DNA of 64,000 nt, from NCBI GenBank assembly GCA_016463225.1, contig JAEMRT010000003.1:70073-134072 (forward strand), read 5' to 3'. Below are positions 30,179 to 39,330 of this stretch, in pieces (within the stretch, counting starts at the first letter, position 1; each line of letters begins with the position of its first letter). A program made the translations under genes and the position numbers. This stretch comes from Sphingopyxis sp. Lineage in GTDB: Bacteria; Pseudomonadota; Alphaproteobacteria; Sphingomonadales; Sphingomonadaceae. A model generated the notes under the pieces. That model made no database searches and was not told where the DNA came from. It saw only the letters and a list, made by a program, of their open reading frames with translations.

Positions 30179-30463
30179 ATGCTGCTGATTACCTGCCCCT
30201 GGTGCGGTCCTCGCGAAGAACTCGAATTCCGCTGCGGGGGCGAGAGCCATATCCAGCGCCCGGGTCCCTCCGAGACGGTCTCCGACGAAAGCTGGGGCGA
30301 TTATCTGTTCACGCGCAAGAACCCCAAGGGCATGCATTACGAACGCTGGGTTCACCTCTTCGGTTGTCGGCGCTGGTTCAATGTAGCGCGACATACCGCG
30401 ACACACCGGATCGAGGCGATCTACGAAATGCACGAGCCCGCGCCGTCCGGAGGCGCGCTATGA
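30179..30463 (+). CDS. soxD: Sarcosine oxidase subunit delta
   Basis: MLLITCPWCGPREELEFRCGGE; HLFGCRRWFNVARHTATHRI. Confidence 0.93.
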   Translation: MLLITCPWCGPREELEFRCGGESHIQRPGPSETVSDESWGDYLFTRKNPKGMHYERWVHLFGCRRWFNVARHTATHRIEAIYEMHEPAPSGGAL

Positions 30464-33381
30464 CCGCGCGGGTCGCCGGTGGCGAGATCAACCGTTTGAA
30501 GCCGCTCCGCTTCACCTGGGAGGGCAGGGCCTATACCGGCTTCGAAGGCGATACCTTAGCCTCTGCGCTGCTCGCAAATGGCGTGCGGGTGGTGGGCCGG
30601 TCGTTCAAATATCATCGGCCGCGCGGCATCATCGCCGCCGGGGTCGAGGAGAGCAATGCGCTCGTCCAGTTGGGAACCGGCGCCCGCAGCACGCCCAATA
30701 TGCGCGCGACGGAGATCCGTCTCTACGACGGGCTGGTAGCGAACCCGGTCAATTGCTGGCCCAGCGCCCGTTTCGATGTCGGTGCGGTCAACAATCTGGC
30801 GTCGCGCTTCCTGTCGGCTGGCTTTTACTACAAGACCTTCATGTGGCCGGACTGGCACCTCTATGAGGGGTTCATCCGGCGCGCGGCGGGCCTGGGCAAG
30901 GTTGCAAAGCAAGCCGATCCCGATCGCTACGAAAGCCGTTTCGCCCATTGCGACGTGCTGGTGGTCGGCGCCGGGCCGGCGGGGCTGACTGCAGCGCTGG
31001 AAGCGGCGTGGACCGGGGCGCGAGTGATCCTGGTTGAGCAGGACAATGAGGTCGGCGGCGCGCTGCATCAGGATGAGCGCACGATCGACGGAAAGATTGG
31101 CACCTTCTGGGCGAAGCGCACCGCCGCTGCGATCGCGCAATTCCCCGAAGCGCGGATCCTGCTGCGCACCGCGGCGGTCGGTTATCACGATCACAACAGC
31201 CTGACCCTGGTCGAGCAGGTCGGCGACGAGGCGGCCTGCGCGGCAGACCCGCGTACGGCGCGCTACCGGACCTGGCTGGTCCGCGCGCGGCAAGTGATCC
31301 TCGCGACCGGCGCCATCGAGCGACCGCTAGTGTTTTCGGGCAATGACCGGCCGGGCGTCATGCTCGCCTCGGCCGCGCGGCACTATGCCCGCCGCTATGC
31401 CGTGCTGCCCGGCAAAAATGCGGTCGTCTTCACCAACAATGACGACGCCTACCGGACCGCAATGACGCTCCATGATCTTGGGGGCAGGGTCGAGGCGGTG
31501 GTCGATCTTCGGCCCCATGTCTCGGCGGACCTGATCCGCGATCTCGACGCCCGCGGCATCTCGCTCCTGACCGGCAGCAGCGTGACCGATACGAAGGGCG
31601 CAAAGGGCCTATCCGCCGTCAAAGTGGGTTCGCGCTGGCTGCGATGCGACACGCTGTGCATGTCGGGCGGCTATAATCCGACCGTCCACCTGCTCAGCCA
31701 GTCGGGCGGGCAGCTTCGGTTCGACGAAGCAATCGCGAGCTATGTTCCCGCGCGGTCGGCGCAGGCCGAGGTCTCGGTCGGCGCGGCGTCCGGCGCTTTC
31801 GGTCTCAGCGATGCGCTTGCCCAGGGCCATGAAGCGGGACGCGCGGCAGCCGTCGCCGCCGGGTTCGACCCCGGGGCCGAACCGGTGCCCGAAAGCGGCC
31901 CGGAGCGCGCTGAGGCCTCGCTGCTTCCATCCTGGCATATTGAAGGCGGCCGCAACAAAGCGTTCGTCGATTTCCAGAACGACGTGAGTGCTGCTGATAT
32001 CGCGCTGGCAGCGCGTGAGAATTTCCAGTCGATCGAGCATCTCAAACGCTACACCACGCTCGGCATGGCGGCCGACCAGGGCAAAACCTCCAACGTGAAT
32101 GCGCTAGCGATCATGGCGTCGCTAACTGGGCGCAGCGTCGAGGAGACCGGGCACACCCGCTATCGCTTTCCCTATGTTCCGATGGCGCTCGGCGCGCTCG
32201 CGGGTCAAACCCGCGGCGAGATATTCCGGCCGCTGCGACGCCTGCCCGCCGATCGCTGCCATGCGGAAGCGAGCGCAGTGTTCGAAGATTTCGGCGGCTG
32301 GGCAAGGCCCGCCTATTATCCGCAGCCGGGAGAGACCCGGCATCAGGCCGAACGGCGCGAAGCGCTGGCCGTGCGCAACACGGTCGGCCTGTTCGACGGC
32401 TCCCCGTTGGGCAAGATTGAGGTGAAGGGCCCCGACGCGGCACGCTTTCTTGACCTCATCTATGCCAATACCATGTCGACGCTGAAGCCCGGCAAGGTCC
32501 GTTACGGCCTGATGCTGAGCGAGACGGGCGTCGTCATCGACGATGGCGTGGCAACCCGCCTGGGCGACGACCATTTCCTCGTCGGCACTTCGAGCGCGGG
32601 AGCCGAACGGATCGCGGCGTGGATGGAGGAATGGCTGCAATGCGAGTGGCTCGATTTCGATGTTCTCGTCGCGCCCGTCACCACCTCCTGGGGTGTGGTC
32701 ACGCTGACTGGGCCTGGCGCCAAGACGCTGCTTGCCAAGGTCGGCACCGATATCGATCTCGACGCCTTCCCCCATATGAGTTTCGCGATCGGCCATGTTG
32801 GCGGCATCCCGGCGCGCGTGTTCCGTGTCAGCTATACTGGCGAAACCTCTTATGAGATCAACGTCCCGGCGCGCGCGTCGGAGGGGCTGTGGCGCTTGCT
32901 GCTGACCGAGGGGCAGACGGACGGGATCACGCCGATCGGCATCGACGCATGGGATGTGCTGCGGACAGAAAAGGGCTATCTCCATATCGGCGCCGATACC
33001 GACGGCACGACCAACGCGCTGGATGTGGGCTGGTCCCATATCCTCAAGAAGACCAACGAGTTCATAGGCAAGCGCTCGCTGCTGCGGCCCGCAGACCAGC
33101 ACGCCGACCGGCTCAATTTCGTCGGCCTCGCCGCCGCGCCGGGGCAGCCCAAATTGCCCATCGGCGCCCATATCACGAGTGGCGGAGGCGAGAGCGAGGG
33201 CTATGTCACTTCCTCGGCGTTCAGTCCCTTCCTTCAGAGGCCGGTAGCGCTCGGCATGCTGCGCAACGGCCGGGCGCGGCTGGGCGAGCCGGTCCGCCTG
33301 ATCTGCGGGGGCGAGACTTTCACTGCCACGATCGTCGATCCGACATTCTACGACAAGCAAGGGGAGCGGCTGCGTGACTGA
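30460..33381 (+). CDS. soxA: Sarcosine oxidase subunit alpha
   Basis: RAYTGFEGDTLASALLANGVRVVGRSFKYHRPRGI; C-terminal GcvT domain; start set to ATG 30460 overlapping soxD. Confidence 0.93.
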   Translation: MTARVAGGEINRLKPLRFTWEGRAYTGFEGDTLASALLANGVRVVGRSFKYHRPRGIIAAGVEESNALVQLGTGARSTPNMRATEIRLYDGLVANPVNCWPSARFDVGAVNNLASRFLSAGFYYKTFMWPDWHLYEGFIRRAAGLGKVAKQADPDRYESRFAHCDVLVVGAGPAGLTAALEAAWTGARVILVEQDNEVGGALHQDERTIDGKIGTFWAKRTAAAIAQFPEARILLRTAAVGYHDHNSLTLVEQVGDEAACAADPRTARYRTWLVRARQVILATGAIERPLVFSGNDRPGVMLASAARHYARRYAVLPGKNAVVFTNNDDAYRTAMTLHDLGGRVEAVVDLRPHVSADLIRDLDARGISLLTGSSVTDTKGAKGLSAVKVGSRWLRCDTLCMSGGYNPTVHLLSQSGGQLRFDEAIASYVPARSAQAEVSVGAASGAFGLSDALAQGHEAGRAAAVAAGFDPGAEPVPESGPERAEASLLPSWHIEGGRNKAFVDFQNDVSAADIALAARENFQSIEHLKRYTTLGMAADQGKTSNVNALAIMASLTGRSVEETGHTRYRFPYVPMALGALAGQTRGEIFRPLRRLPADRCHAEASAVFEDFGGWARPAYYPQPGETRHQAERREALAVRNTVGLFDGSPLGKIEVKGPDAARFLDLIYANTMSTLKPGKVRYGLMLSETGVVIDDGVATRLGDDHFLVGTSSAGAERIAAWMEEWLQCEWLDFDVLVAPVTTSWGVVTLTGPGAKTLLAKVGTDIDLDAFPHMSFAIGHVGGIPARVFRVSYTGETSYEINVPARASEGLWRLLLTEGQTDGITPIGIDAWDVLRTEKGYLHIGADTDGTTNALDVGWSHILKKTNEFIGKRSLLRPADQHADRLNFVGLAAAPGQPKLPIGAHITSGGGESEGYVTSSAFSPFLQRPVALGMLRNGRARLGEPVRLICGGETFTATIVDPTFYDKQGERLRD

Positions 33382-33910
33382 GGCAGGCTGGACGGCATCG
33401 GCCGACGCAATCCGCATCTCCCGTCTCCCGGCGGCGCGGCTGTCGGTTCTTCGCGTGCGCAAGCCGAACGAGGCCGTGGTCGCGTCGATTGCCAAGGCGC
33501 TTAGCTCGGAATTGCCGCTGGAGCCGAACACGGTGGCGGTCGGCTCCGCGCGGACGCTGTGGCTGGCGCCCGGCGAATGGCTCATCGTCGATCACGCGGT
33601 CGAGGGCGGCGCAATCGAAGCGGCCGCGCCGGTCGCGCACATCGTGGAGGTCACCGATGGACGCGTGGTCTATGAGGTCGCCGGACCCAATGCAGAGACC
33701 CTGTTAGCCAAGGGCTGCACGCTAGACTTCCACCCGCGCGCCTTCGCGCCCCAATCCTGCGCTCAGTCCGCGCTGGCCCAAACCTTAGTGCTCATCGAGC
33801 GAACGGATCAACAGACGTTCCATATTTATGCGGACGCGAGTTTGGCACGACATCTCGAACTCTGGTTCGAAGATGCGCTGATCGAATTTCAACTGGGGAA
33901 ACTCCACTGA
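33374..33910 (+). CDS. soxG: Sarcosine oxidase subunit gamma
   Basis: Small GcvT-like protein immediately after soxA; LAPGEWLIV motif. Confidence 0.82.
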   Translation: MTEAGWTASADAIRISRLPAARLSVLRVRKPNEAVVASIAKALSSELPLEPNTVAVGSARTLWLAPGEWLIVDHAVEGGAIEAAAPVAHIVEVTDGRVVYEVAGPNAETLLAKGCTLDFHPRAFAPQSCAQSALAQTLVLIERTDQQTFHIYADASLARHLELWFEDALIEFQLGKLH

Positions 33911-34761
33911 TGCGGCCACCCTATATCCTGACCGTCCGCTGCCCCGACGTGCGCGGCATCGTCGCCTCGACGACGACCTTCCTTGCCGAGCAGGATTGCT
34001 CGATCGTCGAAGCCCATCAACATCAGGATGGCGGCATGTTCTTCATGCGCGTCGCTTTCGAGACAGATGGGGCGAATGACGAAACGATCAGCAAGCTGGA
34101 AGAACGCTTTCGGCCGATCGCCGCACGGCTGGCAATGGAGGCGCATTTCCACGATCGCACGGTGAAGCCGCGCGTCCTGCTCATGGTGTCGAAGTTCGGC
34201 CATTGTCTGTTCGACCTGCTGAATCGCTGGCGGGCGGGACAGCTTCCGGCGGACATCGTCGGCGTCGTATCCAACCACGACGACATGCGCTCGTTCGTGG
34301 AATGGAACGGGCTACCCTATCACCATTTTCCGGTCACCAAGGAGACCAAGGCGGAGCAGGAGCGCAAGATCATCGATCTCGTCGAAAGCGCGAATGTCGA
34401 CCTGGTCGTGCTTGCCCGCTACATGCAGATCCTGTCCCCGACCCTGTGCGCCGTGCTGTCGGGGCGCTGCATCAACATCCATCACAGCTTTCTACCGAGC
34501 TTTAAGGGCGCCAAGCCCTATCATCAGGCGCACGCGCGCGGCGTGAAGGTGATCGGCGCCACCGCGCATTATGTGACGACCGATCTCGATGAGGGGCCGA
34601 TCATCGAACAGGATACCCGTCGCGTGAATCATGCGCGCGGACCGGAGGATCTCGTCGTCATCGGGCAGGAGGTCGAATGCTCCGTCCTCGGTCGAGCGGT
34701 CCAGTGGCATCTCGACCGCCGCGTTATGATGAACGGGACGCAGACCATTGTTTTTGAATAG
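33910..34761 (+). CDS. purU: Formyltetrahydrofolate deformylase, copy 1
   Basis: ACT N-terminus; RCINIHHSFLPSFKGAKPYHQAHARGVKVIGATAHYVTTDLDEGPIIEQ. Confidence 0.93.
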   Translation: MRPPYILTVRCPDVRGIVASTTTFLAEQDCSIVEAHQHQDGGMFFMRVAFETDGANDETISKLEERFRPIAARLAMEAHFHDRTVKPRVLLMVSKFGHCLFDLLNRWRAGQLPADIVGVVSNHDDMRSFVEWNGLPYHHFPVTKETKAEQERKIIDLVESANVDLVVLARYMQILSPTLCAVLSGRCINIHHSFLPSFKGAKPYHQAHARGVKVIGATAHYVTTDLDEGPIIEQDTRRVNHARGPEDLVVIGQEVECSVLGRAVQWHLDRRVMMNGTQTIVFE

Positions 34762-34762
34762 G

Positions 34763-34794
34763 GTGCCCGCGACCGCGCATATCGAGTTTGGATG
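34763..34794 (+). repeat. Short copy of a folC 3' segment (candidate folC relic)
   Basis: GTGCCCGCGACCGCGCAT is an exact 18-nt match to 10464..10481, followed by 12 of 13 matching bases with a 1-nt insertion. Confidence 0.6.
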
Positions 34795-34815
34795 AAGTTC
34801 CCGCCCGAAGCGATG

Positions 34816-36024
34816 CTAAATTGCGCGTTCTGTGCAGTCGGCGGCTGGCGCAGACTCGACCTTTGGTGCAAGTAGGTTGAACAGGAGCGGCCCCATCGCG
34901 GAGCTTAGAATTGCGACGAGCACCATTGCCGCATTGGTGGCAGGATCGAAAACACCGATCCGGGTCGCGATGTCCGAGGCAGCCACGATCAGGCTCAGGC
35001 GCGCGCTCAGCAAGGTTCCCGCAGCAATGGCGTTTCGGGTCCCGTAATCGGGGATCATGAGAAGGGACGGCAGAAATTTATTGCCGAACGCGACGGCGAG
35101 AAACCCGGGAACCAGCCACAGCGCCGTCGACGATGAGACGAGGGCAGCAAGATCGAATTTCAGCCCGACATTGATGAAGAAGAAGGGAACGACAAAGCCA
35201 TAGCCAATAGCTTCGATCATCTCGCGCCTTTGCCCCCCTCTTGGGATGACTCTGCCCAGCAAAAGTCCGGCAAGAAAGGCTGCAAGAACCAACTCGGAGC
35301 CCAGCCCCTCGGCAAGGAAAGCCGCCACAAACAAAAGGGCGAAGCTTGCGCGAACGAGAGGGAGGCTTGTCCGGCTATCGAACCTGGAGGCAGGGAGGCG
35401 AATAAGGAAGCGCGGTAGGAGCCAGATCAGGAGAAACGCAATTCCAACCAGCGTGAGGCTACCCAACGCCCCCCATGCGCCGCCCGCGACGATGATGCCC
35501 GCCAAGGCTGAAATGCCGATCATGGTGAAGAAATCTGCGAGGAGCGCCGTCGAAAGGATCGTCTGACCGTAAGGCCTGTCCGCCAAGCCTCGTTCCTGCA
35601 CTGTCGGCACGACGATTCCGACCGACGTTGTCGAGAGGATCACCGCATAGATGGCAATATGAAGAAGCGGCGTCGCGCGATCAAGAAGCAGCCAGGCACC
35701 CACCGCTGCGAGAGCGAACGTCGTCAGAGACATAGTCAGCGCAAGCTTGAGGGGGCTGGCGCCTCGCGGCGTGTTTTGCCGTCCGAGCAACATATCGAGG
35801 TCGATCTCAAGCCCCGCTATCAGCATCAGCACGGCAAAGCCGAGCTGGGCGAGCACAGTCATGACGGATGAAGGGGCCAGCAGGCCGAGGCCGCTTGGGC
35901 CGATCGCGATCCCGAAGGCGATCTCGAATACCAGCGCCGGCATCAATGCTCTCGGAACCCACCGTGCGACGACGGCGGCGATGGCGCTGCCAGCACAAAC
36001 AAGCGCAAGGGTGGCAGTCACCAT
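34816..36024 (-). CDS. Cation:proton antiporter (CPA2/Kef-like membrane domain)
   Basis: FGIAIGPSGLGLLAPSSVMTVLAQLGFAVLMLIAGLEID; multi-TM. Confidence 0.85.
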   Translation of the reverse strand: MVTATLALVCAGSAIAAVVARWVPRALMPALVFEIAFGIAIGPSGLGLLAPSSVMTVLAQLGFAVLMLIAGLEIDLDMLLGRQNTPRGASPLKLALTMSLTTFALAAVGAWLLLDRATPLLHIAIYAVILSTTSVGIVVPTVQERGLADRPYGQTILSTALLADFFTMIGISALAGIIVAGGAWGALGSLTLVGIAFLLIWLLPRFLIRLPASRFDSRTSLPLVRASFALLFVAAFLAEGLGSELVLAAFLAGLLLGRVIPRGGQRREMIEAIGYGFVVPFFFINVGLKFDLAALVSSSTALWLVPGFLAVAFGNKFLPSLLMIPDYGTRNAIAAGTLLSARLSLIVAASDIATRIGVFDPATNAAMVLVAILSSAMGPLLFNLLAPKVESAPAADCTERAI

Positions 36025-36461
36025 CAGTCTGCGAGCGCCTTCTCATGACTAAGGCTGTTTTGGGCGAAACCGGCGCGCAGGAGCCGTTGAACCAGGCGCT
36101 CGGCGAGTGAACGGCGTACCGGCAGATCATCCCGAAGCTTGACCCAGGAGTTCATGCTGATTCCGAAGGTGGCCATTACGCAGGGAGGCGTCTGCGCAGG
36201 CAGCTGCTCTCGCATTCGCTCGACTAGGCCTCGCTCGACGCGGCACATTCGAAATGTGCCCGTGTTGGGTGCAGAAATAAGATAGGCAGCGAGCACATCC
36301 TTATGGTCCGGCGGCATCGTCATGCCGCACCCATTGTTTGACTTTGGGTACACAGAAGCCTTGCCTGAAATGCCTGTCCCACCATCCACCCCGATCATTG
36401 TTGGAACATCTGTCCAGTTGGACACGCCTATCTTCGCTTCATTTGCCGGAAGCCGATGCAC
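36024..36461 (-). CDS. Hypothetical protein overlapping the antiporter start
   Basis: 145 aa ORF; stop overlaps antiporter ATG (TGATG); C-terminal FGISMNSWVKLRDDLPVRRSLAERLVQRLL looks HTH-like. Confidence 0.4.
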   Translation of the reverse strand: MHRLPANEAKIGVSNWTDVPTMIGVDGGTGISGKASVYPKSNNGCGMTMPPDHKDVLAAYLISAPNTGTFRMCRVERGLVERMREQLPAQTPPCVMATFGISMNSWVKLRDDLPVRRSLAERLVQRLLRAGFAQNSLSHEKALAD

Positions 36462-36584
36462 CCCTACCTAAAGCGCAGCGATCCAAACGCCCAACCCGCA
36501 TCTTGAATGCCGTTTATCTGGAATTCGGCTTGAGCTTGGTTGTGGGAGCGGGCCGTCGCCGGGTTTTCACGCAACCCGGATGGA

Positions 36585-37424
36585 TCACCCGAATGCGAAC
36601 GAGGAAACAGCCTTTCCGAAGATGGCATCCCGATAGATGTTACGGCCATTTTCATCGTGCCCCGCGCCTGCCGCAACAAAAAGTGGAGCGAGATGTTCGG
36701 CGCGTGGATGGGATGCTACCGCGCCCGGGGCCTTCGCCCAATTGCCGAGCCTCGCGGCGCGGCTCTGAAGATCCGGTGAGGCGATGGTTGTCCGCAGCCA
36801 ATCGTCGAATGCGGATGCGTCGGCATTCGCCTGGTTCGAGCCGAATGCCCGCAAATTGTGATAGCTCATTCCGCTCCCCACAATCAGAACGCCTTCCTCG
36901 CGCAGCGGCGCGAGCGCGCGGCCGATCGCGATATGGTCTTCGGGGTCGTGGCTCGCGAGCAGCGATAATTGCACGACCGGGATCTGCGCCTGCGGATAGG
37001 CCAGCATCAGCGGAATAAATACGCCGTGATCATATCCTCGGTCACGGTTGAAGCTGACCGGGAAGCCGGCGTCGTTCAACATGTCGATCGTCTTGCCTGC
37101 AAGGATGGGGTCGCCGGAGACGGGGTACGAGAATTCGTAGGTGCGCTGAGGGAAGCCATAATAGTCGAAATATAGCTTGGGCTTGTCCGGCGAATATATC
37201 TGTAGTGTCTCTTCTTCCCAGTGGGCCGAGACGATAAGAATGGCGGACGGGCTCGCGCCCACATCCTGCGGGACGTTGGTGAGATGTTGGCCCATGCGAT
37301 CCCATGTTCCAGCGGGGAACCGTTCGCCCGGCTCGAGAAAGAAACATGGCCCGCCGCCATGCGACAAAAATAGGGCGGGTAGCCGCGGCGTGTCGGCCGG
37401 TTCGGTTGGAATGCGCTCGTTCAT
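36585..37424 (-). CDS. DODA/LigB-type extradiol ring-opening dioxygenase family protein
   Basis: LPALFLSHGGGP; ILIVSAHWEE; RGYDHGVFIPLMLAYP; LIVGSGMSYHNL. Confidence 0.88.
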   Translation of the reverse strand: MNERIPTEPADTPRLPALFLSHGGGPCFFLEPGERFPAGTWDRMGQHLTNVPQDVGASPSAILIVSAHWEEETLQIYSPDKPKLYFDYYGFPQRTYEFSYPVSGDPILAGKTIDMLNDAGFPVSFNRDRGYDHGVFIPLMLAYPQAQIPVVQLSLLASHDPEDHIAIGRALAPLREEGVLIVGSGMSYHNLRAFGSNQANADASAFDDWLRTTIASPDLQSRAARLGNWAKAPGAVASHPRAEHLAPLFVAAGAGHDENGRNIYRDAIFGKAVSSFAFG

Positions 37425-37555
37425 TTGACTTGCCTCAAGAAAAAAAGTCCATGCGCACGACGAATGGCGCGTGCCCAATCACCGATTTAGGATCTTCTTT
37501 CCGCCAAAGAAGCGATGGAATATTGATATTTCCCATCTATTATGTAGATGGAAGT

Positions 37556-38452
37556 ATGCTCGGAGCGCTCACACTCGACCAGCTACGCGTTCTCGTCGCC
37601 ATCGCTGATTCCGGAAGCTTTTCGGCCGCAGGCCGCAAACTGATGCGTGCGCAATCGGCAGTCAGCCATGCGGTCCAAGCGCTCGAGCGAAGCCAGCAGG
37701 TCGCCCTCTTCGATCGTGGTGGACGGCGCCCGCATTTGACGCCGGCCGGCGCCGCGCTCGTTCTGCAAGCCCGGCAGGTGCTCCGGCAAGCAGACCTGTT
37801 CGAGCGGACGGCGGCGGGCATTGCGGGGGGCCTCGAACCCGAGTTGACGTTGGCGGTCGATGCCTTGGTGGCAACGCATCCGATCATCGAAACGCTCGGC
37901 GGCCTGATGCGCCAATTTCCAGATCTGGTCGTCAATTACCGGACCGAGGCGATATGGGGTGGGGAACAGCGCGTCCGGCGCGCCGAGGCGACGCTCGCCA
38001 TTTGCACGCTTCGGCCAGTCGAGGTGCAGGACCTTCATGCGACGCGGCTTACCCATCTGGAACTGGTTCCCGTCGTCGCGCCGTCGCATCCGCTCGCGAT
38101 CGAGAAGGGACCGATCGCCAGGGACAAGCTTGCTGCCCATGTGCAGTTGATCCTCACCAACCCCGACGATGCAAGTGGTATCAGCTATAGCGTCGTCAGT
38201 CCCCGGATCTGGCGTTTCGTCGATCTTGCGCGGAGGCTTGAATTCCTACTTGCAGGGCTGGGCTGGGGAACCATGCCGCGCCATTCGGTGGCCGAGCATC
38301 TGCGCGCGGGGGACCTCGTTGCGCTTCCGATCGACGATCCGTCGATCGTGCCGGAACCGATTCCGATCTATGCCGCCTTTCACCGAGACAGGCCATTGGG
38401 GCCTGCCGGCGCCTGGCTTCTGGATAACCTCCAGCGCCAGCGCTGGCCCTAG
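37556..38452 (+). CDS. LysR family regulator
   Basis: LTLDQLRVLVAIADSGSFSAAGRKLMRAQSAVSHAVQALERSQQVALFDR; start at ATG 37556. Confidence 0.87.
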   Translation: MLGALTLDQLRVLVAIADSGSFSAAGRKLMRAQSAVSHAVQALERSQQVALFDRGGRRPHLTPAGAALVLQARQVLRQADLFERTAAGIAGGLEPELTLAVDALVATHPIIETLGGLMRQFPDLVVNYRTEAIWGGEQRVRRAEATLAICTLRPVEVQDLHATRLTHLELVPVVAPSHPLAIEKGPIARDKLAAHVQLILTNPDDASGISYSVVSPRIWRFVDLARRLEFLLAGLGWGTMPRHSVAEHLRAGDLVALPIDDPSIVPEPIPIYAAFHRDRPLGPAGAWLLDNLQRQRWP

Positions 38453-39327
38453 CCGGCGCTGGCTTCGCCCCTTGCTAAGCTGCTCGCCGCCTTGAAGGTG
38501 TTCAGCAATAGACATGCGATCGTCATGGGCCCGACGCCGCCGGGAACGGGTGTGTAGGCGCCCGCATGATCGAGTTCCTCAGACACGGCGTCTCCGACTA
38601 TTCGGGTGCCGCCAACCTCATCGACGATGCGGTTGATCCCGACATCGATGACGACCGCGCCGGGCTTGACCCAGTCTCCCCGGACAAGTCCGGGGCTTCC
38701 CGCGGCCACCACGATAACGTCGGCCTGTCGACAAATCGAAGCCAGATCACGTGTGTAGATATGGCAGATCGTAACGGTACATTCCTGCTCGAGGAGAAGA
38801 AGAGCGACCGGCTTTCCGACGATATTGGATTTCCCGATGACGACCGCCTTCTTTCCCTTGAAGTCGGGAATCTCGCTCTGGAGAAGGAGGAGGCAACCCA
38901 TCGGCGTACACGGGATGAGCCCGCCGGTGCCTGTCGATAGCCGCCCCACATTCACGGGATGAAAACCATCGACATCCTTGCGAGGGTCGATGGCGTCGAG
39001 GACCTTGGAACTGTCGATCGAGGGGGGCAACGGGAGCTGGACGAGAATGCCGTGGACCGCCGGGTCTGCGTTGAGGCGCGCGATGAGCTCGAGCAGTTCA
39101 CTTTCCCCGCAATCGCTGCCGTACCGGAACTGGAGGGATTCCATGCCCACCTTGCGGCACTCGAGGATCTTGCGCCGGACATAGATTTCGCTCGCCGGAT
39201 CGTTGCCGACGAGTACCACCGCCAGCTTGGGCACAATGCCTTTTTCGGCCACGAAACGCTCGACGGATACCGACAGGTCGGCCCTCAATTGTGCGGCCAT
39301 CGCGGTACCTGAAATGATCTTGGCCAT
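38449..39327 (-). CDS. folD: Methylenetetrahydrofolate dehydrogenase/cyclohydrolase, copy 2
   Basis: [55 protein letters not shown]. Confidence 0.93.
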   Translation of the reverse strand: MAKIISGTAMAAQLRADLSVSVERFVAEKGIVPKLAVVLVGNDPASEIYVRRKILECRKVGMESLQFRYGSDCGESELLELIARLNADPAVHGILVQLPLPPSIDSSKVLDAIDPRKDVDGFHPVNVGRLSTGTGGLIPCTPMGCLLLLQSEIPDFKGKKAVVIGKSNIVGKPVALLLLEQECTVTICHIYTRDLASICRQADVIVVAAGSPGLVRGDWVKPGAVVIDVGINRIVDEVGGTRIVGDAVSEELDHAGAYTPVPGGVGPMTIACLLLNTFKAASSLARGEASAG

Positions 39328-39330
39328 CGA

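Noticed and set aside
29920-30459. N-terminal extension of the 1153-aa sarcosine oxidase alpha ORF
   Set aside because: Overlaps soxB and soxD out of frame; the real start is ATG 30460.
32122-33585. 487-aa minus-strand ORF
   Set aside because: Shadow of soxA/soxG; no domain recognised.
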